Assembly (NCBI GenBank): GCA_903908025.1
Contig: CAIVQM010000113.1
Location: 1 to 12,863 of the forward strand
Source of the DNA: an uncultured bacterium
GTDB taxonomy: Bacteria; Actinomycetota; Actinomycetes; S36-B12
Reading direction: 5' to 3'
Length of the DNA: 12,863 nt
Made by a program: the position numbers and the translations under genes. Numbering within the stretch: the stretch's first letter is position 1; every line of letters begins with the position of its first letter. The notes under the pieces were generated by a model that saw only the letters and a program-made list of their open reading frames with translations, was not told where the DNA came from and made no database searches. This document shows, piece by piece, positions 1-7,541 of the stretch.

Positions 1-1452
1 CGCCTCGATTCCATCGGATCGCTCGTCTCCTTCGCGTCGGAGATCAAGTCGCTGCTCGCCGATCCGCAGTGTCCACGATCGCTCAACCGTGATGCCCTGG
101 TGAACTACCTGTCACTGCAGTACAACCCGCTATCGGAATCGCTCATCAGCGGCATCCACCGACTGCCGCCCGGCTCCTTCGCCACCGTCGACCTTGGCTC
201 GGGGCACGTCGACGTCCACCGCTACTGGTCATATGACTTCGACGACACCACGCGTGAGGATGAGGCCACCCTCTCGGAGCAGATCCGCTGCACAATGCAG
301 GACTCCGTTGACCATGAACTGATCAGTGACGTACCAGTCGGCGCCTTCCTCAGCGGCGGTGTCGACAGCGCCATCCTCGTCACTCTTGCTCAGGAGCGCT
401 TGAAGGCCGCAGGCCTTGCGCCTCTGAAGACCTTCACACTTGGCTACGACGGGCTCAACGAGTTCAGCGAGGCACGTGAGGTGGCGGAACGGCTCGGCAC
501 CGACCACCACGAGATCACGATCTCGGAGAGCGACTTCCTTGACGCGCTTCCCGATATCGCTTGGTACTACGACGAGCCCGTCGCGAATCCCTCCGCCGTC
601 GGCATCTACTTCGTGTCCCAATCGGCCCGGCAGCATGTTTCCGTCATCCTCTCCGGAGAAGGTGCTGACGAGCTCTTCGGCGGCTACCGGAAGTACCGTG
701 AACCGTTCGACCTCCATCACATTCGACGATTGCCACGACCTGTGCGGGCCGCGGCCGCGTGGCTGGCGAAGTCTCGGATCAACTATCGGGGTCGCAACTA
801 CCTCCGGCGGGCATCAACCGACCTCAACGATCGCTATTTCGGCGGCGGCTACGGCACGTTCTCGCCGGACGAAGTCCGCAGGCTCCTGCGGGCGGAGACC
901 GTCACGCACCACTTCCGCCCCGGTTCAACGCTTGCCGACACCACTCGCGGATTCGACGACCTATCCGAGTCACGTCGAATGCAGTTGATCGATATCAACT
1001 ACTGGCTGGGGGGCGACATCCTCGCAACAGCCGATCGCATGTCAATGGCCCACTCACTGGAGTTGCGCGTCCCATACCTCGATACCGACGTGGCCCGTCT
1101 GAGTGCCCGGATCCCCGACTCGCTCAAGTACCGAGACGGAACCACGAAGTGGATGCTGCGCCGCGCTTTTCGCGGCACGTTGCCGGAATCGACCGAACTG
1201 CGGCAGAAACTCGGTTTCCCGACCCCCTTGCGCGAATGGATCACGCGGAACCCGGATGCCATGCTGGCTCCGATTCGGCGGAGCACCCACCTGGCTCAGG
1301 TGATGGACATGGCCTTCATCGAGGAACTCGCCGCCAAGCACGCACAGGGACGGATCGATGCATCACGACGCCTGTTCCTGCTCATCATGCTGGCGGCCTG
1401 GCTTGATGCCTTCCTGGACGGCGATGTCACTACGCCCCCCTCCGAAAGGTGA
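1..1452 (+). CDS. asnB: Asparagine synthetase (glutamine-hydrolysing), AsnB type, 5'-truncated by the window
   Basis: The frame is open from base 1, so this is the last 483 residues of a longer protein. The family is usually about 600-640 residues, so roughly 130-150 N-terminal residues are missing, including the Cys nucleophile of the glutaminase domain. AsnB makes asparagine from aspartate, glutamine and ATP. What is visible: the end of the class-II glutamine amidotransferase domain (FASEIKSLL near residue 12, then RLPPGSF and RYW), then the synthetase domain with the ATP PP-loop SGGVDS (fragment residues 118-123), SGEGADELFGGY (218-229) and the ADRMSMAHSLELRVPYLD block (344-361). The C-terminus has the KLGFPTPLREW stretch seen in Bacillus AsnB/AsnO-like proteins. 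A GTG at 100 is in frame but internal to the conserved domain, so it is not the start. The gene converges on the NHLM exporter operon with 10 bp between stop codons. Lasso cyclases share this fold, but the canonical motifs here favour true asparagine synthetase. A role in peptide or glycan amidation cannot be excluded. Confidence 0.93.
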   Translation, partial: RLDSIGSLVSFASEIKSLLADPQCPRSLNRDALVNYLSLQYNPLSESLISGIHRLPPGSFATVDLGSGHVDVHRYWSYDFDDTTREDEATLSEQIRCTMQDSVDHELISDVPVGAFLSGGVDSAILVTLAQERLKAAGLAPLKTFTLGYDGLNEFSEAREVAERLGTDHHEITISESDFLDALPDIAWYYDEPVANPSAVGIYFVSQSARQHVSVILSGEGADELFGGYRKYREPFDLHHIRRLPRPVRAAAAWLAKSRINYRGRNYLRRASTDLNDRYFGGGYGTFSPDEVRRLLRAETVTHHFRPGSTLADTTRGFDDLSESRRMQLIDINYWLGGDILATADRMSMAHSLELRVPYLDTDVARLSARIPDSLKYRDGTTKWMLRRAFRGTLPESTELRQKLGFPTPLREWITRNPDAMLAPIRRSTHLAQVMDMAFIEELAAKHAQGRIDASRRLFLLIMLAAWLDAFLDGDVTTPPSER

Positions 1453-1462
1453 GAGCGGCGGC

Positions 1463-4312
1463 TCAGACGACCTGACGTCGAACCAGATCGGCGAAGTGGC
1501 CGGGTTGACCGAGTAGCTCCTGGTACGTCCCCTGCTGGGCCACCCTTCCATCGGCGATCACCATGATCCGATCGGCGCCTTGGATCGTTGACAGTCGGTG
1601 CGCGATGACGACCCGCGTCAGCCGAAGACGGTCCATCTGATCGCTGATCAGCGCCTGAGTGACATTGTCCTGAGCACTTGTTGCCTCGTCCAGAATCAGC
1701 ATGCGCGGATTGCTGGCCAGTGCTCGAGCGAGAAGAATCCGCTGGCGCTGGCCACCGGAGACCGCGCCGCTCCCATCCGCCACGACCGTATCGAGCCCCA
1801 GACCCATGGCTTGGATGTCGTCGGCCACCGACGCCAACTCCAGGGCCTGCCAAATTGCCGGGTTCGACAGCCCTCGGCCCATGTCGACGTTGTAGCGGAT
1901 GGATCCCGGCAGCAAACTGGATGACTGGAGCACCGAGCCCACCTGACGGCGGAAGGAAGGGCGATCCAGAACGGCCAGGTCCCGCCCGTCGATCGTCACC
2001 GCACCGGACTCAGGATCCTCGAGCCCGAGCATGATCCGCAGCAACGTCGTCTTCCCACACCCTGACGGCCCGACAATCGCGACTTGTTCGCCGGCGCCTA
2101 TCGTGAAGGAGATCCCATCCACAACCGGCTTCGACCCCGGCGCGTACCTGAACGTGACGTCCGTGAAGGTGATGTCACCATTCAGGACTCCAAGATCCAC
2201 GCCCTGGGCGTCGCCTTCCGGGATAGCAGCAAGCACCGGCTTGAGGGTGCCCAGAACGGCCCGCCCATTCATCAGGGAGCTCGTGGACAGGGCGGTCGCC
2301 CCCAGCGCCGTTCCCGCGATGGCCAGGGCGGCCTGAGCGGTGACAAAGTCACCAAAGGTCGCGCCTGACAGTTCCGAGACCCCAACGAGCACGATCAGGC
2401 CGAGAACTGGCCAGGCACTGATGGCCAGCGCTTGCACCATCGCGATGCGGCGCACCGCGAGATCAGTGCGCGTGAGTGTCGCCTGTGGGACCGCCCAGCG
2501 CTTGAATGCGCGTGACTCGGCGCCGTACACCTTCAACTGGTCTACCGCACGCAGAGTCTCCAGGAGTCGACCCTGCGAGTCTGCACTCGCTGACAGGCGC
2601 GTCACCGTGCGTCGGGCGGTCTCGCGGGTAAGCCAAACGTTGACGGCAAGCTGTATCGCCAACATGAGCGTTACAGCGCCTAGTAAGGAAGCACTGGTGG
2701 TGGCGACCGCCGCCAGGCTGCCAATGACGGTAACGGAGTCGAGGACATCAACGATGACGTAATTCGGCACCATGGCCGAGGCGGTCGAAACGGCCGTGGA
2801 CTTGGTCATGCGGTCACCCAAGGAGTACTGGCCGTGCCAGGTGGCCCGAAGACGCACCAGGCGATCCCACATGGCCCCGCCGGCCAGAGTGCTGCCACGC
2901 GTTCGAATGCGAACGAGCGCAACACTGCGGACGTACCGCCATGCAACGCTCACGAGGAGCAGGAGCGTGAGGACGGCCAGAGCCGCAACGACCTCCTGTG
3001 TGTCTATCTGATTCAGCGCACCGGCAACCTTGCCCAGGATGAAGGGCGTGAAGAACGCGAGCAGTGCGAGCCCGATGGACAGCAGGCCGATGACGAGCAG
3101 GTCGCCACCGGATCGTCTGAGCGCCAACCGCCTGAGGTCACCGAGACCTAGCGGAACGGGTGACAGCACTGGCACGAACTCCCACGCTTGCTGGAGGCGC
3201 GCGCGGACCTCGTCGGTGTCGGTGAAGGCCACCTCCGGATGTCGCGGATCGTTGATCGTCCAGGTGCGCCCTGTCCAGTTCAAGCAGAAGAAGCTGCCGT
3301 CACGAGAAGCAGCAACCAGCGGCGGTCCCTCCTGCCTCCACCATCCTGGGGATAGGTCAACCGCTCGGGCACGGAGTCCGGCAGACGCAGCCGCAGCAGT
3401 AAACGGATCACGACCAGTTCTCACCTGAAACTGTGCTCGTTCCCGTGCACTCTCGTCCAGGCTGAGGCCAGCGTTCTCTATGGTCAGAAAAGCGGCCAAC
3501 AGAGCGGCCGAACCATCATCTGACAGGGCCCGAGCACGGGTGATCGAACCGGTGGCTGCACCGACAAGCAGATCCACACCCTCCATGGCATACGCGACAG
3601 CCTCTTCCTCGGCAACGGAGCGCCTCGCGAGGGCCTCAGCATCCGCAGCCTCATCGACGGCGCACACGGCCTCGGCGGTCAATCGACCGACGAAGTCCAA
3701 GGCGCGGATCCACCCATCAACATCGCCCGGTCGCTCGGCGTGGGCAATCTGGCAGCGCAACCCGCTGGTCAACCAGACGCCCCGCGGAATCGCCACGGCC
3801 ACATCACGCTCGTCAATCCTTGCCGAGCGCCGACCGCAGAACCAGGCCTCGCCCGAGGTCACCTTCAGCCACCCGAGGATGGATCGATCGGCAACCGGGA
3901 CAGCGTCTGGCGAGGGCACGACGGCTTCCCCAGGAGCAAGCTTGAGGGAACCACCGGAATCCGGCGCAACCACCTTCGTAGCCCAACGTCCACCTCTAGC
4001 GGCCTCGCCGAGCGCATGCACCCACTCGTCAAGTTGTTCTGCCCTGCTCGCCAATACGTGGTCGACGCTGGATTCCGTGATCGTGGTGCCGACCTGCCCT
4101 GTCACGAGTAGACGTGCCCCCGACGCAGTGGGATGGCAACCGACGATGACCTCCCCGCTCCGGCGACTCGTCAACGGAAGTCTCCGACCGGCAGGCAACT
4201 CGACGAACACCAGTCCCTCGCCCGTAAGAACCTCGATCACGCTTCCGGCAGCCGGGTAGATGGCCGCGTCTCCCGTCAACTCGCGGCCATGTGGGTGCGG
4301 TGTCACGCTCAT
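1463..4312 (-). CDS. NHLM-type RiPP/bacteriocin export ABC transporter, ATP-binding/permease protein (TIGR03797-like)
   Basis: 949-residue ABC exporter half, third gene of the operon. The N-terminal third is beta-rich in two cupin/cNMP-like segments (about residues 20-75 and 120-190). Residues about 262-385 resemble a C39 peptidase without its catalytic Cys (ends with a WTINDPRHPE strand, like the NDP motif of real C39 domains). A six-helix type-1 exporter membrane domain follows (about 404-700), then the nucleotide-binding domain: Walker A GPSGCGKTT (748-756), signature VSGGQRQR (from 851), Walker B LILDEATSA (Asp875, Glu876) and IAHRLSTI (H-loop). The D-loop reads SAQD instead of the usual SALD. 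The order cupin-like / degenerate peptidase / membrane / ATPase matches the NHLM second ABC subunit. The ATG overlaps the upstream stop as ATGA, and GGTGA lies 8 bases upstream on the minus strand, which supports this start. It probably pairs with the peptidase-containing subunit as a heterodimer in the inner membrane (inference). Confidence 0.9.
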   Translation of the reverse strand: MSVTPHPHGRELTGDAAIYPAAGSVIEVLTGEGLVFVELPAGRRLPLTSRRSGEVIVGCHPTASGARLLVTGQVGTTITESSVDHVLASRAEQLDEWVHALGEAARGGRWATKVVAPDSGGSLKLAPGEAVVPSPDAVPVADRSILGWLKVTSGEAWFCGRRSARIDERDVAVAIPRGVWLTSGLRCQIAHAERPGDVDGWIRALDFVGRLTAEAVCAVDEAADAEALARRSVAEEEAVAYAMEGVDLLVGAATGSITRARALSDDGSAALLAAFLTIENAGLSLDESARERAQFQVRTGRDPFTAAAASAGLRARAVDLSPGWWRQEGPPLVAASRDGSFFCLNWTGRTWTINDPRHPEVAFTDTDEVRARLQQAWEFVPVLSPVPLGLGDLRRLALRRSGGDLLVIGLLSIGLALLAFFTPFILGKVAGALNQIDTQEVVAALAVLTLLLLVSVAWRYVRSVALVRIRTRGSTLAGGAMWDRLVRLRATWHGQYSLGDRMTKSTAVSTASAMVPNYVIVDVLDSVTVIGSLAAVATTSASLLGAVTLMLAIQLAVNVWLTRETARRTVTRLSASADSQGRLLETLRAVDQLKVYGAESRAFKRWAVPQATLTRTDLAVRRIAMVQALAISAWPVLGLIVLVGVSELSGATFGDFVTAQAALAIAGTALGATALSTSSLMNGRAVLGTLKPVLAAIPEGDAQGVDLGVLNGDITFTDVTFRYAPGSKPVVDGISFTIGAGEQVAIVGPSGCGKTTLLRIMLGLEDPESGAVTIDGRDLAVLDRPSFRRQVGSVLQSSSLLPGSIRYNVDMGRGLSNPAIWQALELASVADDIQAMGLGLDTVVADGSGAVSGGQRQRILLARALASNPRMLILDEATSAQDNVTQALISDQMDRLRLTRVVIAHRLSTIQGADRIMVIADGRVAQQGTYQELLGQPGHFADLVRRQVV

Positions 4313-6489
4313 GCGAGATTCACCAGTGCTGCGTACGCACCCGACATGCCCATCAACGCACTGTGCGTCCCACGCTCGACCACTCGGCCCTGATCCAGCA
4401 CCACAATCTCGTCACTGTCTCGAATGGTGGACAGGCGATGAGCGATCACGAGGCACGTGGTCCCGCGTCGGCGAATGGCCTGTGAGATCAGGTCTTCCGT
4501 GGGCGAGTCCAGTGCGCTTGTCGCCTCGTCAAGGACCAGAATGCGGGGATTGCGGACCAGAGCCCTGGCGATCTCGATGCGCTGCCGTTGTCCGCCGGAG
4601 AGGTTGGCTCCGCCCTCCGTGAGAATTGCGTCCAGCCCACCGGCTCGCGCTGCCACGTCGCGAGCGAGCTGCGCATCCTCTAGGGCTCGCTGAATGTCGT
4701 GGTCGTGGATGTTCGGGTCCCACAGAGTGATGTTCTCCCGGATGGTGCCAGCGAAGATCGTCGAGTCCTGATCGACGAGCGCAATGCAATCAGTGAGCAC
4801 CACCGGTGCGTGCCGCCATCGAGGGAGGCCGTCAACGAGGATCTCTCCGCTCCACGGACGGAACAGACCGACGACGAGGCGCGAGATGGTTGATTTGCCG
4901 CATCCAGATGGGCCGACCAGCGCGATACGACTGCCAGGGTCCATGTGCAAGTCGATGTCTGTGATGATCGGTGCAGCCAGTCTGTTGTATCCGAACGAGA
5001 CTTCCCGGACTTGCACATCTCCGTTGATGGTGCCCGGACTGGGCGACGAAGTGGCTGCGTCATCCGTGACCTGATCCCATTCCGATTCGAGGTCTGCATC
5101 GAGAATGCCGTCGATCTGATCCAGCACAGGGCGGAGCATCTGCGCCTGCGCTGTCAGTTCAGTCAGGTGCGCGATCGGCCCCATCATGATGCCCGTAATC
5201 GCGAGGACTGCCAGGAGGGATCCGGGCTCGAGCCGTCCATTGGCAATCTGCAACAGCGCAATCCCGCTGATCGCGATCACGGCAAAGCCGTCGAGGAAGA
5301 TGTTGATGGGGATAACGCTCAGCCTGCGCAGGGCGACTCGCTGCTCGGCCTCCAGTTGCCTGTTGATCGATGCGACACCGCGAGCGATGATGCCGTCTTC
5401 CGCTCCGGATGCTTTGACTACTTCGATTTGTGACAGCGCCGAGGACATGAGCGTCCCGACGTCGATGGTCTCGACAAGCACACTTGCTGCATCATCTTTG
5501 GCCTTGCGCAGGTACCGAGCTGTCGCCACTGCCATGGCTGCGGCAATCACCAGTGCAGTGAGGCCCACTAACGGGTCGATGGCAACGAGCACAATCGCAG
5601 CAATGGCGCTGATGGAGACCGCGGCACCAATGCCCAGTGCCAGTGAGGAGACGTCGGCGCTCATGGACTCAATGGCCTGGACGCGCTGCGTAAGGGATTC
5701 GGCGCCTCGTTGGGCATGGAATGCGGCCGGGAGCCGAATGATGCGGTCAACCACCGTGGCAGCGAGCCGAACATTGATTCGGGTGGAGAGACGAATGGTG
5801 AGAACACCCTGAACCGACTGCAGCAACACTTGCACCATGAGCGCGATGACGAGACCGGTGACCACTGCGGCCGCCGCAACGCCGTTGAGTCCGTTGAGCC
5901 CGTTGCCGTAGATCGTCATGAGCGCGGGAACAAGGAAGGTCGGGACAAACAGCAACAGCCCCACGATCAGGGCAGCGACAACGGCTGGACCCAGATTCCC
6001 GGCCGACGCCAGCAGTCTGCTCACGATGCTAGGTCGCTTGCCACCCATCTGAAACCGGGCACCTGGCTGCAGGGAGATGACCAGTCCCGTGAAAGCACTG
6101 TCGAACTCGTCTTCGGGGCATTTGCGCGATCCACGAGCGGGGTCGTTGAGGAACCAACCCCCCGGATACCAGCCCTCCACAACAACAAGATGGTTGAAAC
6201 CCCAATTGACGATCAGGGGAAACGCCTGCCGCTTCACGTCCACCGCATCGCAGGTGATCACCTCACCTGTCAGGCCGAAGGAGTGTGCTGCCGTGATGAT
6301 GTCGCGGACATTGATGCCGTCGCGTGATACTCCGCATGCATCGCGCAGTTCATCCATGCCCACGAACCGGCCGTGATGGGCGAGAAGCATTCCCAAACTC
6401 GCCGCACCGCATTCGTTGGGTTCCAGCTGACGGATCGTGGGCACTTTGACGCGGCTGCGTGCCGGCGGGTCGATCTCGGTCACCGTCAT
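4309..6489 (-). CDS. NHLM-type export ABC transporter with N-terminal C39 leader peptidase (TIGR03796-like)
   Basis: 726-residue peptidase-containing ABC transporter (PCAT), second gene of the operon. Such proteins cut the leader off a secreted peptide after a Gly-Gly-type site and drive export of the core with ATP. The C39 domain (about 1-150) appears intact: Gln21 (oxyanion), Cys27 in NECGAAS, His100 in NHLVVVEG and Asp116 in NDPA. The membrane domain spans about residues 165-430. The ATPase has Walker A GPSGCGKST (526-534), signature LSGGQRQR (from 630), Walker B LVLDEATSAL (Asp654, Glu655) and IAHRLSTI. The length fits the NHLM family (about 700 residues). The ATG overlaps the stop of the HlyD gene, and its own stop overlaps the next ATG, both as ATGA, which suggests translational coupling and equal production of the three proteins. 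Substrate unknown: no precursor peptide is recognisable nearby. Confidence 0.93.
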   Translation of the reverse strand: MTVTEIDPPARSRVKVPTIRQLEPNECGAASLGMLLAHHGRFVGMDELRDACGVSRDGINVRDIITAAHSFGLTGEVITCDAVDVKRQAFPLIVNWGFNHLVVVEGWYPGGWFLNDPARGSRKCPEDEFDSAFTGLVISLQPGARFQMGGKRPSIVSRLLASAGNLGPAVVAALIVGLLLFVPTFLVPALMTIYGNGLNGLNGVAAAAVVTGLVIALMVQVLLQSVQGVLTIRLSTRINVRLAATVVDRIIRLPAAFHAQRGAESLTQRVQAIESMSADVSSLALGIGAAVSISAIAAIVLVAIDPLVGLTALVIAAAMAVATARYLRKAKDDAASVLVETIDVGTLMSSALSQIEVVKASGAEDGIIARGVASINRQLEAEQRVALRRLSVIPINIFLDGFAVIAISGIALLQIANGRLEPGSLLAVLAITGIMMGPIAHLTELTAQAQMLRPVLDQIDGILDADLESEWDQVTDDAATSSPSPGTINGDVQVREVSFGYNRLAAPIITDIDLHMDPGSRIALVGPSGCGKSTISRLVVGLFRPWSGEILVDGLPRWRHAPVVLTDCIALVDQDSTIFAGTIRENITLWDPNIHDHDIQRALEDAQLARDVAARAGGLDAILTEGGANLSGGQRQRIEIARALVRNPRILVLDEATSALDSPTEDLISQAIRRRGTTCLVIAHRLSTIRDSDEIVVLDQGRVVERGTHSALMGMSGAYAALVNLA

Positions 6490-7316
6490 GCGAAGTTCAC
6501 GAGTTCGCGGAGCAGGGTCGAATCGGACTCGACTATCTCAACCTGGACCTCAGTGCCGGAGGGAAGCGCCTCGCTGGTGGCGACAGACACCAGCACGTAG
6601 GTGGCGAGGGGGTCGAGTGCAAGAGCCGTCAGTTCGGCGGCGCGGACGCCCGGCAGGGGGGTTGTCGACACCTCCGTCACCACGCCCTGCGCCACGACTC
6701 CCGCTCCGGACAGATTCGCCTTCATCCCTGTCTGGATTCCTTGGGCAGCCTCCTCTTGAATCGGCACCAGGATGGTTCCGCTACTGCCGGTCGGGAGAAG
6801 GGTCATGAGTGTCTCCCCTGCCGCGACCGCCTGCCCGGGAGAAGCAAGGATCTGCCAGACCGTGCCGTCGCTTGGGGACCTCAGCTCGACGGGCTCTCCA
6901 TCGGCGCTGACTCCTGAGGCCAGCGACTCGCCCTGGCCAATGACATCGCCCTCCCCCACGATCACTGTCGCAAGGCTCATGGCGACCGCGCTCTCAATGC
7001 TCACCACGCCCGACGCGGCGACCACCCGGCCTTCCGACGCCACAGCTGTCACGTGAGGGGTACCCGCCAGGTAGACCCCGCCGGCGAGGAGCAGGACAAC
7101 GGCTCCGACAAGGGCAATCCAGATCTTGGGCGTCGTGATGGGTAGGAGAGTGTCAACCTGCTGGGGGATGTCCACGTGAGCCCGGGCCCCGTCCCGAAAG
7201 ACGAACGGCTCTCGCCCCTCAGGCGATGCCTCGTCAACGGCATCCAGGATCGCGTCCATGACCTTGGAACGTTGTCGGCCGTACCCCGGCGGTGGTCCAG
7301 AAGTGGTCACGGGCAT
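6486..7316 (-). CDS. NHLM-type secretion protein, HlyD/membrane-fusion family (export system 1)
   Basis: 276-residue single-pass membrane protein, first gene of the exporter operon. Residues about 64-84 form the membrane anchor. Before it, residues 35-62 (PFVFRDGARAHVDIPQQVDTLLPITTPK) match the short conserved pre-anchor region of NHLM HlyD proteins. After it comes a split lipoyl/barrel-sandwich domain (about 90-175, with GEGDVIGQGE and SPGQAVAAGET half-motifs) and a beta-barrel tail. It presumably links the two ABC subunits to the cell envelope. It is more diverged than the second HlyD gene in the window: the YG.I.GTV...P and TPTGY-type C-terminal motifs are not evident. The start is uncertain: ATG at 7316 has no clear Shine-Dalgarno, while an in-frame ATG at 7259 has only a close AAGG. 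The first 19 codons are less GC-biased at third positions than the rest. A large inverted repeat lies 11 bp upstream of the first ATG. Confidence 0.88.
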   Translation of the reverse strand: MPVTTSGPPPGYGRQRSKVMDAILDAVDEASPEGREPFVFRDGARAHVDIPQQVDTLLPITTPKIWIALVGAVVLLLAGGVYLAGTPHVTAVASEGRVVAASGVVSIESAVAMSLATVIVGEGDVIGQGESLASGVSADGEPVELRSPSDGTVWQILASPGQAVAAGETLMTLLPTGSSGTILVPIQEEAAQGIQTGMKANLSGAGVVAQGVVTEVSTTPLPGVRAAELTALALDPLATYVLVSVATSEALPSGTEVQVEIVESDSTLLRELVNFA

Positions 7317-7326
7317 CCGTTCTCAA

Positions 7327-7376
7327 GGAGTCATGGACGGAGCCACACCAACCGGATCGGTTCGATCCATGACTCC
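7327..7376. repeat. Strong inverted repeat upstream of the exporter operon, possible operator or attenuator
   Basis: Perfect 11-bp arms GGAGTCATGGA (7327-7337) and TCCATGACTCC (7366-7376). Extended inward, the two arms agree at 15 of 18 positions (7327-7344 against 7359-7376). Nested inside are two mutually exclusive shorter dyads: AACCG/CGGTT (7350-7354/7358-7362) and GGATCG/CGATCC (7354-7359/7363-7368). No T-run follows on either strand, so it is not a classical intrinsic terminator. It lies between the HlyD gene (-) and the GH3 gene (+). The dyad could bind a dimeric regulator or form an RNA hairpin in the leader of the exporter mRNA. No family of regulator can be assigned. Confidence 0.6.
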
Positions 7377-7399
7377 GTCGCGATGGTGCCCGCAAAAGC

Positions 7400-7495
7400 C
7401 TAGTCATGTTGACGCTCACCGGACAGCGCCTTCGTGGATCGCTCACTATGCTTCGGGTTGCCTGACGCCTCACGAATCTCGGAGAGGACCCCCAT
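7400..7495 (-). CDS. Possible small ORF (31 codons) upstream of the exporter operon
   Basis: Minus-strand ORF starting MGVLSEIREASGN and ending in LSGERQHD. The putative start has GGAG on the minus strand 9 bases upstream, reasonable Shine-Dalgarno spacing. About two thirds of codons end in G or C (20 of 30 by my count), which is compatible with but not proof of coding. It would be hydrophilic, has no Cys, no Gly-Gly and no membrane segment, and resembles no family I know. Its position, followed by the inverted repeat and then exporter genes, is where RiPP precursors or leader peptides often sit, but nothing in the peptide itself indicates a precursor. It may be chance. Confidence 0.18.
   Translation of the reverse strand: MGVLSEIREASGNPKHSERSTKALSGERQHD
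7447..7452 (+). promoter_or_regulatory. Weak -10-like hexamer for the GH3 gene
   Basis: TATGCT resembles a sigma-70 type -10 box and lies 41 bases before the ATG at 7494. No good -35 box is seen at 16-18 bp spacing, so this is tentative. It is the best candidate in the gap. Confidence 0.2.
7481..7488 (+). promoter_or_regulatory. Strong Shine-Dalgarno with ambiguous target start
   Basis: GGAGAGGA is the best ribosome-binding site in the gap. It is ideally placed (5 bases) for the ATG at 7494, which opens only a 15-codon frame. It is about 13 bases from the GTG at 7502 that opens the GH3 frame. It therefore does not settle the start of the GH3 gene. Confidence 0.45.
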
Positions 7496-7541
7496 GGCTC
7501 CGTGCTCCGCGCATCACGCGTGCATGGATCAAGGGGGCTAG
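7494..7541 (+). other. 15-codon upstream ORF overlapping the GH3 start (or frameshifted N-terminus)
   Basis: ATG at 7494 with a well-spaced GGAGAGGA reads MAPCSAHHACMDQGG and stops at TAG 7539-7541, inside the GH3 reading frame. Adding one base in the G5 run at 7533-7537 would fuse this frame to GH3 just before the LAITAHSALVWG stretch. It may be a true GH3 start broken by a one-base error or mutation, a small regulatory upstream ORF, or chance. Confidence 0.3.

Noticed and set aside
1..1452. Lasso-peptide cyclase (McjC type)
   Set aside because: The visible motifs and C-terminal KLGFPTPLREW stretch are those of canonical AsnB, and no lasso B protein or precursor is in the window.
3480..4259. 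259-codon plus-strand ORF
   Set aside because: It is antisense to the N-terminal region of the ABC gene and has the Ser/Arg/Thr/Pro-rich composition of a GC-rich shadow frame.
7327..7376. Inverted repeat as intrinsic terminator
   Set aside because: No T-run follows the stem on either strand, and on both strands it lies upstream of genes rather than at operon ends.
7234..7407. 57-codon minus-strand frame starting MTRLLRAPSRRS with a GGTGAG 7 bases upstream, overlapping the HlyD start
   Set aside because: Only about 57% of its codons end in G/C by my count, it is Arg-rich like other off-frame products, and it would overlap HlyD out of frame.
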